A stretch of DNA of 64,000 bases, from positions 359,001 to 423,000 of the forward strand of contig WPIO01000036.1 of the NCBI GenBank assembly GCA_009760855.2. The letters run 5' to 3'. How positions within the stretch are numbered: the first letter of the stretch is position 1; each line of letters opens with the position of its first letter. Below the pieces are notes generated by a model. That model worked only from the letters and a program-made list of their open reading frames with translations, was not told where the DNA came from and did not search any database. Made by a program: the position numbers and the translations under genes. This document shows positions 1 to 10,848 of this stretch, in pieces. Source of the DNA: Cristatella mucedo (lineage: Eukaryota; Bryozoa; Phylactolaemata; Cristatellidae).

Positions 1-119
1 CACGATGCTTGGCCTGATGGGGGAGTATATCTGAGAGATAGGCTGGAGCAAAAGAATGAAGTGACCTAAAAGTGAGCAACAAAACCTTGAAGTCAATCTG
101 TTGCTTGACTGGTAGCCAG
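1..119 (-). mobile_element. LINE family A fragment, C-terminal ORF region
   Basis: Read on the minus strand, this matches the part of family A that encodes HWLPVKQ, then LTFRSLH and AYLSD. It runs off the window edge. It abuts the next fragment in the wrong order for one intact element, so two insertions or a rearrangement are likely. Confidence 0.8.
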
Positions 120-366
120 GATCACAAGGACCCAATATATGCTTCCAGAAATAGGTGCGTTTAAAATTTTTTTTTAAATGTGATAAAGTCAGGGATGTTG
201 TAACGGAAATTAAAAGTGAGTTCCAGGCTTTGGGAGCATACGAACTAAATGCACGGTCTCCAAAGGATTTGAGGTTTGTACGAGGTATAAGCAAACAGTT
301 AGATTATATGAAAAGCGGGTGGTACGACACAGCCTGGTGGGGGAGTAGATCTGGGTGTAGATATTT
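120..366 (-). mobile_element. LINE family A fragment, ORF C-terminus
   Basis: The minus strand encodes a decayed version of the family A C-terminus (…TNLKSFGDRAF…, …GSL stop), with frameshifts and a T-rich slippage run. Only the last 80 or so codons are present. Confidence 0.75.
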
Positions 367-970
367 ACCCTAGATGAGATAAGCTTAGTATAGCACTTGG
401 TGGACCTATTTTTTTCCTGAACAGTTCGTCAAGGTATTTCCGGTTGGGGAGTACGGATTTCACTCAATATGCACATCTGACATTGCATTACGGATCTGAA
501 ATATCTTTTACGAGGTTTGACTTTCTGCTTCGGTATTGGAAGGCTGATTACTCTGCTGAGAAAAGGGGACGCGGCTCTCGGGGCAGTCAAGCGCCACACG
601 GTACAAGCGCTACCCGATACAAGCACTACACGATACGAGCACTACACGATACAAGCACTATACGATAGATGAAGGAATTAGTACATGATACATGATAAGA
701 AGGTCTGGTTCAATATTCAAAAGTTCAGTCGGGTGAGCGCCTTCATCGCTGGACTAAACCAGTTAGTATCGTGTATGTCTGACCCCCACTTTATTCTGGT
801 AGCGGAATTGCACGTGATGTCTGTGTGCAAACCTTAAGTGTCCCCCCGTGCCAAAAAGCGAAACGCTGGAATTAACAAAAACGGTCACTGCGTTGACACT
901 TAAGCCATTGTCGACGTATAGCTAGCTAGTTTCTACTTCTTGTAGTCATATGTAGTTATAAAAACAAACC
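367..970. other. Unassigned stretch with short minisatellite
   Basis: I see no gene or recognised mobile element here. The one structured part is the 16-bp tandem repeat at 601-668, listed separately. Confidence 0.5.
601..668. repeat. 16-bp minisatellite (ACGATACAAGCACTAC)
   Basis: About four tandem units of ACGATACAAGCACTAC, with single-base variants such as ACGATACGAGCACTAC. Confidence 0.85.
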
Positions 971-1370
971 GATTCTTTTCACGGTTTATACTGTCCCTCT
1001 TGCTGATGTGATTGCCAAGCACAATCCAGGCATTCACTTCTATGCGCATGACACTCAGTTGTACCTTTGCTTTGATCCCTCCCAGCCTTCGAGCACCTTA
1101 AATTCTCTCAACTCACTTGCTGCATGCATTGATGACATCCGCATATGGATGGCAGCAAATTTTCTAAAACTGAACATGATAAAACAAACTTCCTAGCTAT
1201 TGGCAAACCCAGTGTGATTCAGAAATTGGAAAGGCTGAGGCTCAAAATTGGCTCTGCCAGCAGATCTCCTGTTGAATCAGCTCGAAATCTAGGTGTCATG
1301 TTCCAAAGTGACCTCTCGTTAGACGGCCATATCAGTTCCACAGTCAAATATGCCTATTTTCAGCTTCATA
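971..1370 (+). mobile_element. LINE family A, reverse transcriptase C-terminal part (outer element, 5' piece)
   Basis: Encodes VYTVPLADVIAKHN and then YAHDTQLYLCFDPS. The catalytic YADD box of the RT is changed to YAHD, so this copy cannot be active. Family A coding continues through NLGVMFQSDLSLDGHIS and stops abruptly at 1370, where a family B fragment is inserted. The same element resumes at 1802. Confidence 0.88.
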
Positions 1371-1801
1371 CTGAACTGCTGCATCAGTTTCAGCCTGTTC
1401 GCGCCCTCAGGTCCTGTGTGGACAATAAATTAGATGTCCCATTCCTCCGCTTAAAGACAGTTGGCGACAGAAGCTTTAGCTCTGCAGGTCCGAGACTGTG
1501 GAACTCGCTTCCACAATTCTTACGCAACGACATCTACTCTCCAACTGCCGACTATGGCACATTTTTTTCAGCGGTCCTGAACTGCTACTTCTATGCTACT
1601 CACTACCTCAACTGCTCTCCTAACTCTGCTATGCTTCCCACTTTCTCTTTGTTGCGTGAGACGAAGTCTGTTGGCTACCGAATGCGTACCGAAAGCCGCT
1701 TAGGCTGTGAGTGCGCTATACAAAACTCTCCTGCGTAACACCCACATGGTCTTTATGACTTTGTGGAGTTACTGACGGAGATACATCACATCATCACATC
1801 A
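1371..1801 (+). mobile_element. LINE family B 3' fragment nested in a family A element
   Basis: Encodes the family B C-terminus (ELLHQFQPVRALRSCVDNK … KSVGYRMRTESRLGC, stop near 1736). This is followed by the typical 3' UTR and an ACATC-type repeat tail (1783-1801). It interrupts family A exactly between YFQLH and NIAKMWACLDKD. CATA is present on both sides (1367-1370, 1802-1805), a possible short target-site duplication. Confidence 0.9.
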
Positions 1802-2577
1802 CATAACATTGCTAAAATGTGGGCTTGTTTAGATAAGGATACCACGTCCAAGTTGGTCCATGCATTCGTGACATCCCGTCTCGACTTCTGCAACTCACTG
1901 CTCGCTGGCCTACCGGCATGTGCGATCAGGAGATTGCAGCTGGTGCAAAACTCTGCAGCTAGGCTTGTCTGTCGTGAGCGTCGCAGTTGCCACATTACTC
2001 CACTTCTCGCCGACCTGCACTGGCTACCAGTCAAGCAACAGATTGACTTCAAGGTTTTGTCGCTCACTTTTAGGTCACTTCATTCTTTGGCTCCAGCCTA
2101 TCTCTCAGATCTACTCCCCCATCAGGCTAAATATCGTACCACCCGCTTTGCGGAATCCAACAATCTACAAATACCCCGTACAAACCTCAAATCCTTTGGA
2201 GACCGTGCATTTAGTTCGTATGCTCCCAAAGCCTGGAACTCCCCCCCCCCCCCCGACCTGGGTCAGAACATCCCCTGACCTGACCACATTTATAAAGAAT
2301 TTAAAAACACACTTATTTAGGACAGCATTTAGTGGGTCCCTGTGATTCGTCTTTGACGTGCTTATGCGTGCTGACACTGTGCATGCTGCCACTAGTCACA
2401 TCTGCATGCTGATCCTGTGCATGTCACCCCTAACCATATTATTCATTTTCGTTTGTTTATCAAGCATGATTTTACTCACCATTTAATTGCATTTCCCTTT
2501 GCAACAAATGTAAAGCGCCTACAGAGAGATTAAGTTCTCTGAGGGCGCTTTATCAAGTGAATTATTATTATTAATTT
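1802..2577 (+). mobile_element. LINE family A 3' half (outer element, 3' piece) with (TTA)n tail
   Basis: Continues the interrupted family A copy. It encodes KLVHAFVTSRLDFCNSLLAG, NSAARLVCRERRSCH and LRTAFSGSL stop-type sequence, with a C-run indel near 2250. The 3' UTR follows, then the terminal hairpin block (AAAGCGCC/GGGCGCTTT at about 2511-2551) and a (TTA)n tail. Confidence 0.9.
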
Positions 2578-2684
2578 TAAACAAACTGCTTACTGAAGGA
2601 CAAACAATAAACTGAAATCCGCTACCTAGTATCATTAAATGGCCAGAAGGTAGCCTTGATGTTTTTGATGCTGTCTTGGCAATG

Positions 2685-2915
2685 TGTGTCTCAGCAAGTT
2701 AAACTTTTTCGCGAGTTAACGTCCGTCTCGGCGAGTTTGACGTCTCAGCGAGTGTGACGTCTCAGCCTGAGTAGCTCCCGTCTCCCTCAGCGAGTGTAAC
2801 GTATGTCTCCGCGAAGATAACATATTCGCGGCTGTAGCGTCTGTCTTCGAGAGTGTAACGTCTTCGTAAATGTAAAGTCTGTGCCCGCTAGTGTAACGTC
2901 TGTGTCCGAAAGTTT
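2685..2915. repeat. Degenerate ~20-bp minisatellite (GCGAGTGTAACGTCTGTCTC)
   Basis: About ten imperfect tandem units built on GCGAGTGTAACGTCTGTCTC, with variable spacing and many CGs. No gene is visible in it. Confidence 0.75.
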
Positions 2916-3564
2916 CCTCTATTGGGAGTTGGAGCAGAGAGGCGTGGTGTTGACTTCAACTTTTCTGAAAACCTTAATTTATTCGCCGGTAATGCCGGGC
3001 GAACGACTCGATCGCTCGTCGAAGAAGCCGGAAGAGGCAGAGGCCAGACACGATGCCTGGTCAAGGTTGTTTCGTTTACTTGAGTAGTAGTGCAAAATTG
3101 TCCGGCTCCTGCTTCCGGTAACTTTACTGTAGGGAATACGGTGAAATTACTACCTTTATGTTGCGTACAAACTGAATTAAATCATTACTGCTTCGATTGA
3201 GCGGTTGAAAACGGGTAAATGTATACACTTCCAATGTTTGACTTTTAGAAGCACCTCTTTGCCGAGCAATTAATTTCACTGCAACAAACTTCAGAGATTC
3301 TGACAGGCTGTTTATCGCGGGTAGCACGCCGGTAGCTTCTTGCATTCTCTTGCTACAAGCACCTTGCAGCAATTAGCTCTTTGAAATACTTTCTCTATTG
3401 AGCGAAGTGCACGTGTCTTCGCAAGCTCCGTGCTTTCTTGTAGAAAGTTCGTCGCGGGCTTTATTGCCACCGTCGGTATGTTACCTTTTTAGGGTAACGA
3501 ACTATTGCTGCTGCACATGCAGAGTCTGGGTCGGCCGCAATATGGCTGCAATAAGCCGCAACCC
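2916..3564. other. Unassigned unique DNA
   Basis: No feature recognised. The short open frames are not supported by splice sites or by any family I know. Confidence 0.4.
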
Positions 3565-3705
3565 GCAGCAATGTAATGCAATGCAATGTATCTCCGTCTG
3601 TAACTCCGCAAAGTCATAAAGACCACGTGGGTGTTTGTTACGCAGGAGAGCTTTGTATTGCGCACTCACAGCCTAAGCGGCTTTCGGTACGCACTCGGTG
3701 GCCAA
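3565..3705 (-). mobile_element. LINE family B 3' end fragment
   Basis: On the minus strand it encodes the last codons of family B (…TESRLGC…). The UTR follows, then a tail of ATTGC/ATTAC units at about 3565-3590. Confidence 0.85.
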
Positions 3706-3766
3706 CAGATAATTGCCCTGATAATGACAATAATAATATAATAATAATAACAGATAATGGCCCTGA
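3704..3766. repeat. (TAA)n block flanked by an 18-bp direct repeat
   Basis: AACAGATAATTGCCCTGA (3704-3721) and AACAGATAATGGCCCTGA (3749-3766) flank about 27 bp of TAA-rich sequence. They differ at one base. This could be a target-site duplication around a LINE insertion so truncated that only its tail went in, or a slippage duplication. Confidence 0.7.
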
Positions 3767-3895
3767 GATCATTCTGAAGTTAACAGAAAATATAATAACT
3801 CTGCCATTCTTATTCACAGCGATGCCGAATGCTATTATAGTGTCCTTAAATCACATGCAATTGTGCTTGCCCGTTGTCGCACTATAGCCGGAACT

Positions 3896-4176
3896 AATGT
3901 AATGTAATGCAATGTAATGAATCTCCGTCTGCAACTCCGCAAAGTCATGAAGACCACGTGGGTGTTACGCACGAGAGTTTTTTATAGCGCGCTCACAGCC
4001 TAAGCGGCTTTCGGTACGCACTCGGTGGCCAACAGACTTCGTCTCACGCAACAAAGAGAAAGTGGGAAGCATAGCAGAATCAGGAGAGCACTTGAGGTAG
4101 TGAGTAGCATGGAAGCAGCAGCTCAGGACCGCTGAAAAGGATGTGCCATAGTCGGCCGTAGGAGAGTAAATAGAAC
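3896..4176 (-). mobile_element. LINE family B 3' fragment
   Basis: The minus strand encodes SIYSPTADYGTSFSAVLSCC and on to the family B stop. A UTR and ATTAC/ATTGC tail follow at the left end (3896-3920). It is a second copy in the same orientation as 3565-3705. Confidence 0.88.
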
Positions 4177-4985
4177 GGGTCAACCAGCCTCGTTAAGCAT
4201 TCGAACAAGAAAATGAATTAGTATGGGCATGGATCCCTAAGTTTAAGCGCACGTTTTGGGAAATTGCAAGTTTGATTTCATTTCTAATTATAGGGAACAG
4301 TGGATCAAATTTAGCCATTTAGCCCGTTGGACCTGCGAGTCCCTACGCTATTGCGGCCAATGGCTTTTACCAAAGGGCAGCCCTAAATAGTCAAAATGTG
4401 AGACAGCTGCCATTTAATTTAGCAACCAAGCTTCGCATAACTTCGGCTTAATTGCAAATTATAGCAAGTAATATTCCACGCTGACGAAAAAATGCCTTGA
4501 AATCGGGATCTGGCATCCTCACGCCATTGCCTCAAAATGCCCAAGACAGTGAACCTCTAAAAACAAACGTATTGTGAAAAACCCGCCATGTATGCAATAA
4601 GTACTTTTCAACTGCAATCTTGATTCCTTGGCATAGAGAACATTGTGGCGAGTTCGTCCTAAAAGATTTCTTGGTATTCTTCGTTGCCATGGAACGGCAT
4701 CTAATGGCGCCATGGCCGCTCCGAGAGAGAACCTCGAACTGCGATGAACCTGCTATTTCCATGCCATGCAATTATGCCGATATTTCACTGTAGGATACTG
4801 CGTTTCGGCTTCAAAAACCAATTCCATAGCGTAAAGCTTGGGTGCTCTTCTGTGCCATGGCCTCCGATGGCCCGGGATAGCTTGCCTGCTTACACATTCG
4901 AGTTGCGATACAGCTGCACTTTGCTGTATAAGTACGTTGCAACGGTCGTTTTATTACGTAGCGTGATAGAAAACAACTTCCGGGG
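4177..4985. other. Unassigned unique DNA
   Basis: I see no recognisable gene or repeat. The open frames of 60-130 codons overlap on both strands and carry no motif I know. Confidence 0.4.
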
Positions 4986-5060
4986 TAAAGTGCCTAGAAA
5001 TAGATCGAATTCTCCGAGGACGCTATATAAAGTTTGTTGTCATTGTTATTGTTATTATTT
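4986..5060 (+). mobile_element. LINE family A-type 3' tail remnant
   Basis: AAAGTGCCTAGAAATAGATC followed by CTCCGAGGACGCTATATAAA and a (TTA)-rich end. This is the conserved hairpin tail of family A and SINE 2, strongly diverged. Confidence 0.65.
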
Positions 5061-5329
5061 CCGTCCAAAAGTAGCGAACACGCTGGCTTGGGTTCTCACT
5101 CAGTGGCCTGCAATTATAATCCAATAACCCGAGTCGCTGTGATATTTTGAACAACTCTGTTGCTGCCATTTCCATAAAAGGCGTCGCACAACTGCACTAT
5201 ATTCCATGTCAAAGAAAAACAGCGTTCAGGGTATAAGTTGCTACACTTCACGTGACTGCAAGTAGTCGTTTCGAGGTTAATGCCTTCCTTGGCTGAGTCA
5301 CCAAGCCTAGGTACACTCAGCAAACGTGA

Positions 5330-5395
5330 ATTGCCTAGAAAGAGATTGAGTTCACTGTGGATGCTGCATCAAACGTATTAATATTGTTATTTTCA
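5330..5395 (+). mobile_element. LINE family A-type 3' tail remnant
   Basis: TTGCCTAGAAAGAGATTGAG and TTCACTGTGGATGCT match the hairpin tail. An AT-rich end follows. Confidence 0.55.
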
Positions 5396-5885
5396 TTAAA
5401 TCCACGATGCAGCTGCCGCTTCCAATTATTTGGTGTGGTGATAATAGAACAGCGTATATTGTGTTTATACAAAAAATTCGTTGACCTTGAGCAAGCCTGC
5501 AGTAGTGCTAAGGTCCCAATATCGCAGTCCAGGCAGTTTTCAATGACTAGTTTTGAAATGGCCCTTTTATTTTTGGTCCGAAAATGCAGGGTGGGCCAAG
5601 CCTGTGGAGCCCTTGCATGTAATTGCCACCTGGCAATGGCATCAAATTTAGAAGCTTAATCCAGAACACTGTTTGTGGTTACATGGAATCAAAACCGCAG
5701 TTGGACGACGTCTATAGTTTAAATGGCAGCTGTATCGCTAATTCCAATATGTGGGTCGTATTAATTGCCCTGGAAATTGAACCCCAAATCGGTCAAACGT
5801 CCACGCTCAGTCGCATCATGAAAGTACTGTAATTTCTATGTAAACCATCTTAGCGTAGCTTCCTCTGTATTCTGTCGCATTGCGC
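5396..5885. other. Unassigned unique DNA
   Basis: Nothing recognised. Confidence 0.4.
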
Positions 5886-5945
5886 ACGTCGCTTTGCTCG
5901 AACCCGCGTCTTGGTCATCAAATACATTCACCTTGACGTAGGTTG
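5886..5945 (-). mobile_element. SINE family 2 partial copy (tRNA-like head)
   Basis: GCTCGAACCCGCGTCTTGGT and CATCAAATACATTCACC match the B-box side of the SINE 2 copy at 6307-6450. The 3' tail is missing. Confidence 0.6.
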
Positions 5946-6306
5946 CGAATAAAATAGTCATAATACAAGTGTGTAGCGCCCTGTTCCTTAAAATCGCGTA
6001 AGTTGTTACTAACTCTGCCTCTGCTGTCGTGACTGTCTAGACGTTCCTTAGTAGAATTGGCTAAGCATGATCTCTGTGGGCAAGATTACGATTATAGACA
6101 GCTTCAGAGGGTTACGATACGGTCGAAGAATTTGTGGAGTACTCCGTATTTAGGACTCAAAAGGCGTGCTTTATAATTCCTGAAAGTGAGGCTGAGTTAG
6201 ATGCAGAGCTTCTAGTCCATAATTTCTCTTTTACCTAGCGTGCAAGTAAACGCTAAATTGAATAAATGTAGGTGAATGTGAGTAAGCATAAGTATAAATC
6301 GTATGG

Positions 6307-6450
6307 ATATCGCCCAAAGAGAACTTAATCTCTATCCAGGCGCTTCACATACGAAACGGGCTCAAGCCCACAACCTTGGTCATCAAATACGTTCGCCTGC
6401 ACCGTGGTCGGGGCTAGTGCCTTGACTACTGGGCCGAACCACCGTGGCAG
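6307..6450 (-). mobile_element. SINE family 2
   Basis: On the minus strand, in order: tRNA-like head with A-box-like AGTCAAGGCACTAG; B-box-like GTGGGCTTGAGCCC; then the 3' block GAAGCGCCTGGATAGAGATT and AAGTTCTCTTTGGGCGAT. That block equals the 3' hairpin tail of LINE family A. The copy is joined to repeat R1 at its head side. Confidence 0.85.
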
Positions 6451-6515
6451 AGTAAAATGGGTGGGCCATTAGTACAAAAAATGCAGCAGTAGTCTAAATG
6501 TCGTGTCTACGCCGT

Positions 6516-6527
6516 TTATATATATAC

Positions 6528-6596
<69 letters not shown>

Positions 6597-6597
6597 G
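6516..6597. repeat. (TA)n microsatellite
   Basis: About 80 bp of TA dinucleotides with a few ACA interruptions, inside R1. Confidence 0.98.
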
Positions 6598-7611
6598 GAT
6601 AATAAAATACATGTGCAGAACGTAGTTATGCATATTTACAGGGATCTCATATTATCCGCCAACATAATTGAGGAGTTACGTCCAATGCAAGTCCTGTGCG
6701 CCGATGCATCACCGGAAGTCGCTGTTAATTCCCTAGCTACCACTAACAATCGGATTAAAGAGCTCACCAGTATATACGAATGTAAAATGTTCACGGTTTT
6801 TCATTTAAAATTGAGTTGAAATTAATATATATTTTTGGCCAATTTATGAAGGTTCTATATCCACAAAAGAGGCTGACGAACCAGGTGAAATGACAAGGGA
6901 GCAAAAAATGCAAATTCTAAATTTCACTCTAGATTTGAAAATAATATTGAAATGAGTTTGTTATTCCGTTTCCAGTATACATAAATTCCCTATCATTAAT
7001 ACTGAATTACCAAACAGAACATCTGCAACTCGATCCAAGAGTTTTTAAATGATATCCCTCCCTGTTATCAGAGTAAAAATGCTAATAAAATGGTTAATAT
7101 AACATTTTCATGACTTGATGAGAGACCTGAATCTTTTCTCATCACCTTCAATATTTCAGCAAGGAAAAAATCAATTCTTCAAATATAAAACTAAGTCAAT
7201 TTTTGCCTTCATTATAAGGAAATATTTGTAAATTTCATTATCATCTGAAATATACAAAATGAACTTCACTCACCAAGAGCTTTGCCTGAGCTACCAAGAT
7301 AGTGAATGCAATTTTTATTTCTGATTAGGAAACAAACAAATAACCATTGTACGGTTCAAATTTATAGTGGAAAGCAATAAATTAATGCGAAAAGAATACT
7401 TTAACTTTTCAGTAAACTGAAATTACAATTCGAAAGAATGTTGATATGTCGTCGTTGCTGTAAATCAATATCATTGTTACAGCAGCATAGCTGGAGTAAT
7501 TCTGGCGGTTTAGCAGAAGCAGACAAGGGCCATAGTCTTGGCTTCATTTGGATCAGGCGTTTATGCTCAGCAGTTAAGCCGCGATCGCTGTAATGCAGCA
7601 ACTTCCAGTAG

Positions 7612-7678
<67 letters not shown>

Positions 7679-7765
7679 TATATACATATACATATATATA
7701 TATATATATATTTATAATTATATATATATATATATATTATAATATATATATATTATTTTATTTTT
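7612..7765. repeat. (TA)n microsatellite, interrupted
   Basis: About 150 bp of TA repeats interrupted by ACA and by TTATAATT segments. It is self-complementary and should extrude or fold easily. Confidence 0.98.
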
Positions 7766-8769
7766 ATATTTATTTATATACAACTTATGCCTTCTTTTGT
7801 GATGTCTGAGCTGATCTGGGCCTGATTGACTGCCCGTTACTTACCAGAGGTCCTGTTAAGCGGTGGTTCTGCGTTTCGTCCTTTGAAGGTTGTCATGCTA
7901 GGATAAGCACGATACTTGCTTACTCGCCCATGCTTGTCTAAGAATGATAATGTGCCTTTCAACCCTTTTTTATTGATTATCGTACAGTTTTAAAGAGCTT
8001 GGATGGCGATTACACTCTCCTAAGGTGCTATACAAAGAACATATTCTTTTTATCAATAATATGCGCACACTTAGGCACACGCCAACGCACAATGGCTCAA
8101 GCACACACGGTAGATCCCTTAAAGCAAGCTAGACCCGACACTACTAAAAGTCGCAAAATTTGGCTTAGACACCCACGGGGTAGGACAAGAAGACGGTCAT
8201 GAGAAGCCTATTTTGATGGTGGTACGATTGATTGATGGCGGTACGATTGATTGCGGCCTTGAAATAATGAAAAGCGAAGAGCCTGCTGGCAAGGCCGCTG
8301 CAGTACCGGGTGATGGTGGTGCCACACCACGTTTTACCGGGCCGAAGCCGAGGGCTGACTTAATTGTATAGAGCATGGAGAATATAATATAGCGCATCAT
8401 AGGTCAGGTCACATCATAGGTCAGGCATAGACCGCCTGCTGCAGCAGCAGCAGCCGCTAAGTGATATACTGCAGGTGACTGCTGCAATAGCTCCACACTA
8501 CTTGGCTGCTGCTACTTCTGTTATTCGTCAGATCGACAGCTACTGCCGCTCTTTGTACCTCATCTTTTCCATTTAGAAACATGACCGATAGAGCCATCCA
8601 GTCAATGGCCTCATCCTGCTGCTTCTGCCTCTGCTCAGCTATCGTAGCTTTTCGCTGCTTGTCGCATACGTGTAAAGTCTGGATGCCACGTCTGACTGAC
8701 ATCACGACGACAATTTCAGTCCTGCCGGCAGTTAAATAGAAGCTAAAAATGCACCCGTTACACAGTGTT

Positions 8770-8822
8770 TCCTTCTCTCTAGGCGCTTTACATTTGCTGC
8801 AAAGGGAAATGCAATTGATCAA
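8770..8822 (-). mobile_element. LINE family A 3' end scrap
   Basis: CTCTCTAGGCGCTTTACATT and TGCTGCAAAGGGAAATGCAA are the family A 3' UTR end in minus orientation. The (TAA)n and outer half of the hairpin are absent. Confidence 0.7.
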
Positions 8823-8829
8823 TCTTAAA

Positions 8830-9345
8830 ATAGTTTAGTGATTTCTCTTGCTGGCTAATAATGCTAGCACTAAGTATAATAAAACAACAACATCGCACCG
8901 GGTAAGCATCAAATCTTTTTCTAAGCACCTTCAAAATTTCTGCATCATCAAAAACCAACTACTTACACCATAAAACGATGTCAAGGTTTTCCAGGCTAAT
9001 AGTTTTGATTCATTATTGTTAATGCTGTAGAAATATAAGAAATGAACGCTATTCCTTAAGAGCTTTGATTTCGAGATAAGGAAATTTATCTCCTTGAAAG
9101 TCCTTGAATTTCGAAAAGAAAAGTGATAAATTTGCCTAATGTGGTTTAGATCGTTGTGGTTTAGGTTTTATAGCGCAAGATTACATCCTCTTTTAGCTGA
9201 GCCTCGAACCGAACTGGAATCCTAGGCAGAGATCACGTGCCTTGAAGTCGCACGCTCTTAAAGCCCGGAGCCCACTCGTGACAGACGTCGAGATGACAAC
9301 TCCTGACTTGCCGACAGTTAAGAACTTCAAAACCCAACAGCTACG
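8830..9345. repeat. Interspersed repeat R1, second partial copy
   Basis: CTGGCTAATAATGCT, TTAAGAGCTTTG and CACGCTCTTAAAGCCCGGAG match 37060-38245 in order. It lies directly upstream of the GAGCTTGCTCTGCTCG minisatellite, as in the 37-39 kb copy. Confidence 0.75.
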
Positions 9346-9429
9346 CAGCACTCTCTAAGCCGTTAGCCGAAAATTAAATAGAAGATAAAAATAAACCAGT
9401 TATACAGGATCTTCTGTGCATTTCTAAAT

Positions 9430-9860
9430 TTTCCTTTGTGTGCCTGTGCTTGCCACCGCTGTGTACGTGAGTGCAAAGCATCTTAGATTGCTCTGTTCTG
9501 AGCTTCCTCTGCTCGGAGATTACGCTACTCTGAGCTGTCTCAACTTGGACCGTTCTCTTCTTAGAGTGTTACTTGCTCGGAGCTTTCTCTGCTCGGAAAT
9601 AATTTTTCAACTTGGAGCTTGCTCCTGGTTGAAGAGCTCCCTCCGAGCGGAGCTTGCTCTGCTCAGACAGGTAAATGCTCAGAGCTTTCTCTGCTCCGAG
9701 CTCTCTCTGCTCCGAGCTTGCTCTGCTCCGAGCTTGCTCTGCTCAAAGCTTTCTCAGAGCAGAGCTTTTTCTGCTCGCAGCTTCCTCTGCACTGAGCTGG
9801 ATCTGTTCGGTGTTCGCTCTGCGCGAAGCTTTCTCTGAGTAGGGCATGCTTTGGTGTGTG
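9430..9860. repeat. ~18-bp minisatellite (GAGCTTGCTCTGCTCGGA), LINE family B 5' region
   Basis: About 20 imperfect units of GAGCTTGCTCTGCTCGGA or GAGCTTTCTCTGCTCGGA. Related arrays lie at 31895-31965 and 38390-38815, each followed by the same downstream sequence (TTTTGCATGCAGCGCTC type). Here and at 32 kb the LINE endonuclease follows downstream. This suggests the array belongs to the LINE's 5' UTR. The unit is partly self-complementary (GAGC…GCTC). Confidence 0.85.
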
Positions 9861-10589
9861 GAGGAGTTTTTCACAGACCTCACTACGAAGCTTATTTTGC
9901 ATGCAGCGCTCACTTTTTCTTCGCTTGCTCGAGACGCAAATTTGGCTAGGCGTAATTTTTTAGAGGCTTTTTTATGGCGAAACTGATTCAGCGAGTGATG
10001 TAAACTACGGGCCTGCAGCCGCCTTATCGCTCAACCGATAATATTAGGCAAGCGCTCGCGCAGTGCGATACTAACACAGCAGAACCGAAAACTGGGATGT
10101 TTTCGCCCGTTTATTACTTGGGTAAGGAAAACTCACACTCCAAGTGGACGTTCGGCTGGAGATTTTTTTGGAGGGCTTACTCGAAGCCTTACCGGTATTT
10201 GATGCACAATCAGAAGAAAAGCTAGTTGTGCAGGAATCACCCGGTTCAACCATCTTACTTTGTGTGACGCCAGAACTGCCAAGCGACCGTCAATCCTTTT
10301 TGCAATTGTCGATAATTGATTGCATGTAACATTACTTGAACCCACGACATGGTTCTTCTTCGAGTTTCAACATAATCCAAGCAGCCTGCGTTCGCCCTAT
10401 ATACAGATCGGCTATCAAAACGACGACCAGAAAGTTTAAAGAACTAATTAGCACTCGTTGTGGTAGTAGCAGACTTGCCGTACCTCGGCATGGTGTGAAA
10501 AGTTGGCCGGCGCCCGCTAATAAGGCGCAATTTAAAATTGATTAGGCAGCGTCATTCCGACTAGAATGCCAGACTAGAAAGCCACTTTA
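9861..10589 (+). mobile_element. LINE family B 5' region upstream of the endonuclease
   Basis: Shared in order with 31965-32580. Examples are CGCCCTATATACAGATCGGC here and CGCCCAATGTACAGATCAGC there, then AAAGTTTAAAGAACTAATTA and AAGTTCAAAGCACTGCTTA. No ORF1 product is recognisable. It may be 5' UTR or a decayed ORF1. Confidence 0.7.
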
Positions 10590-10848
10590 TTGGCCTTGCT
10601 CGGTTATTGGAAAGCCTCTTGAAATCCGTCTTCTAAATGTCTTGTCACTCAAAACCTAGAGAGCAGTTATCCTCGATCAAGTCGTCCAGAAGAAGCAAGA
10701 TCGATTTCTGGTGACCGAAACGTAGATGACGCTTTACTTTTGTAGCTGTATAAGTACGACCAACTCACCTGGTTTGTAACTATTTTTGTCCGTACAACTT
10801 TACAAGGTTGATGGCTGGGTTTCTATATTTCTTCGCGAATCATTTGAC

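Larger units (their letters stand above)
6180..8600. repeat. Interspersed repeat R1, copy 1
   Basis: A long dispersed repeat, also seen at 22470-24030 and 36210-38245. Landmarks shared with the other copies are: the SINE 2 junction near 6450; GCCGTTTAT near 6513; GCTAGCTACCA; CAGTATATACG; GATCTGGGCCTG at about 7814; and a tail-like block at about 7990-8030. It is enlarged by two TA microsatellites. No coding capacity is evident. Confidence 0.75.

Noticed and set aside
1145-1738. 197-codon open frame
   Set aside because: It is a chimera of LINE A RT and a nested LINE B C-terminus, not a gene fusion.
9440-9902. Leucine-rich periodic frames on both strands (also at 38513-38908 and 31882-32130)
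   Set aside because: The 18-bp unit is a multiple of three,so frames stay open on both strands; this is minisatellite periodicity, not a repeat protein.
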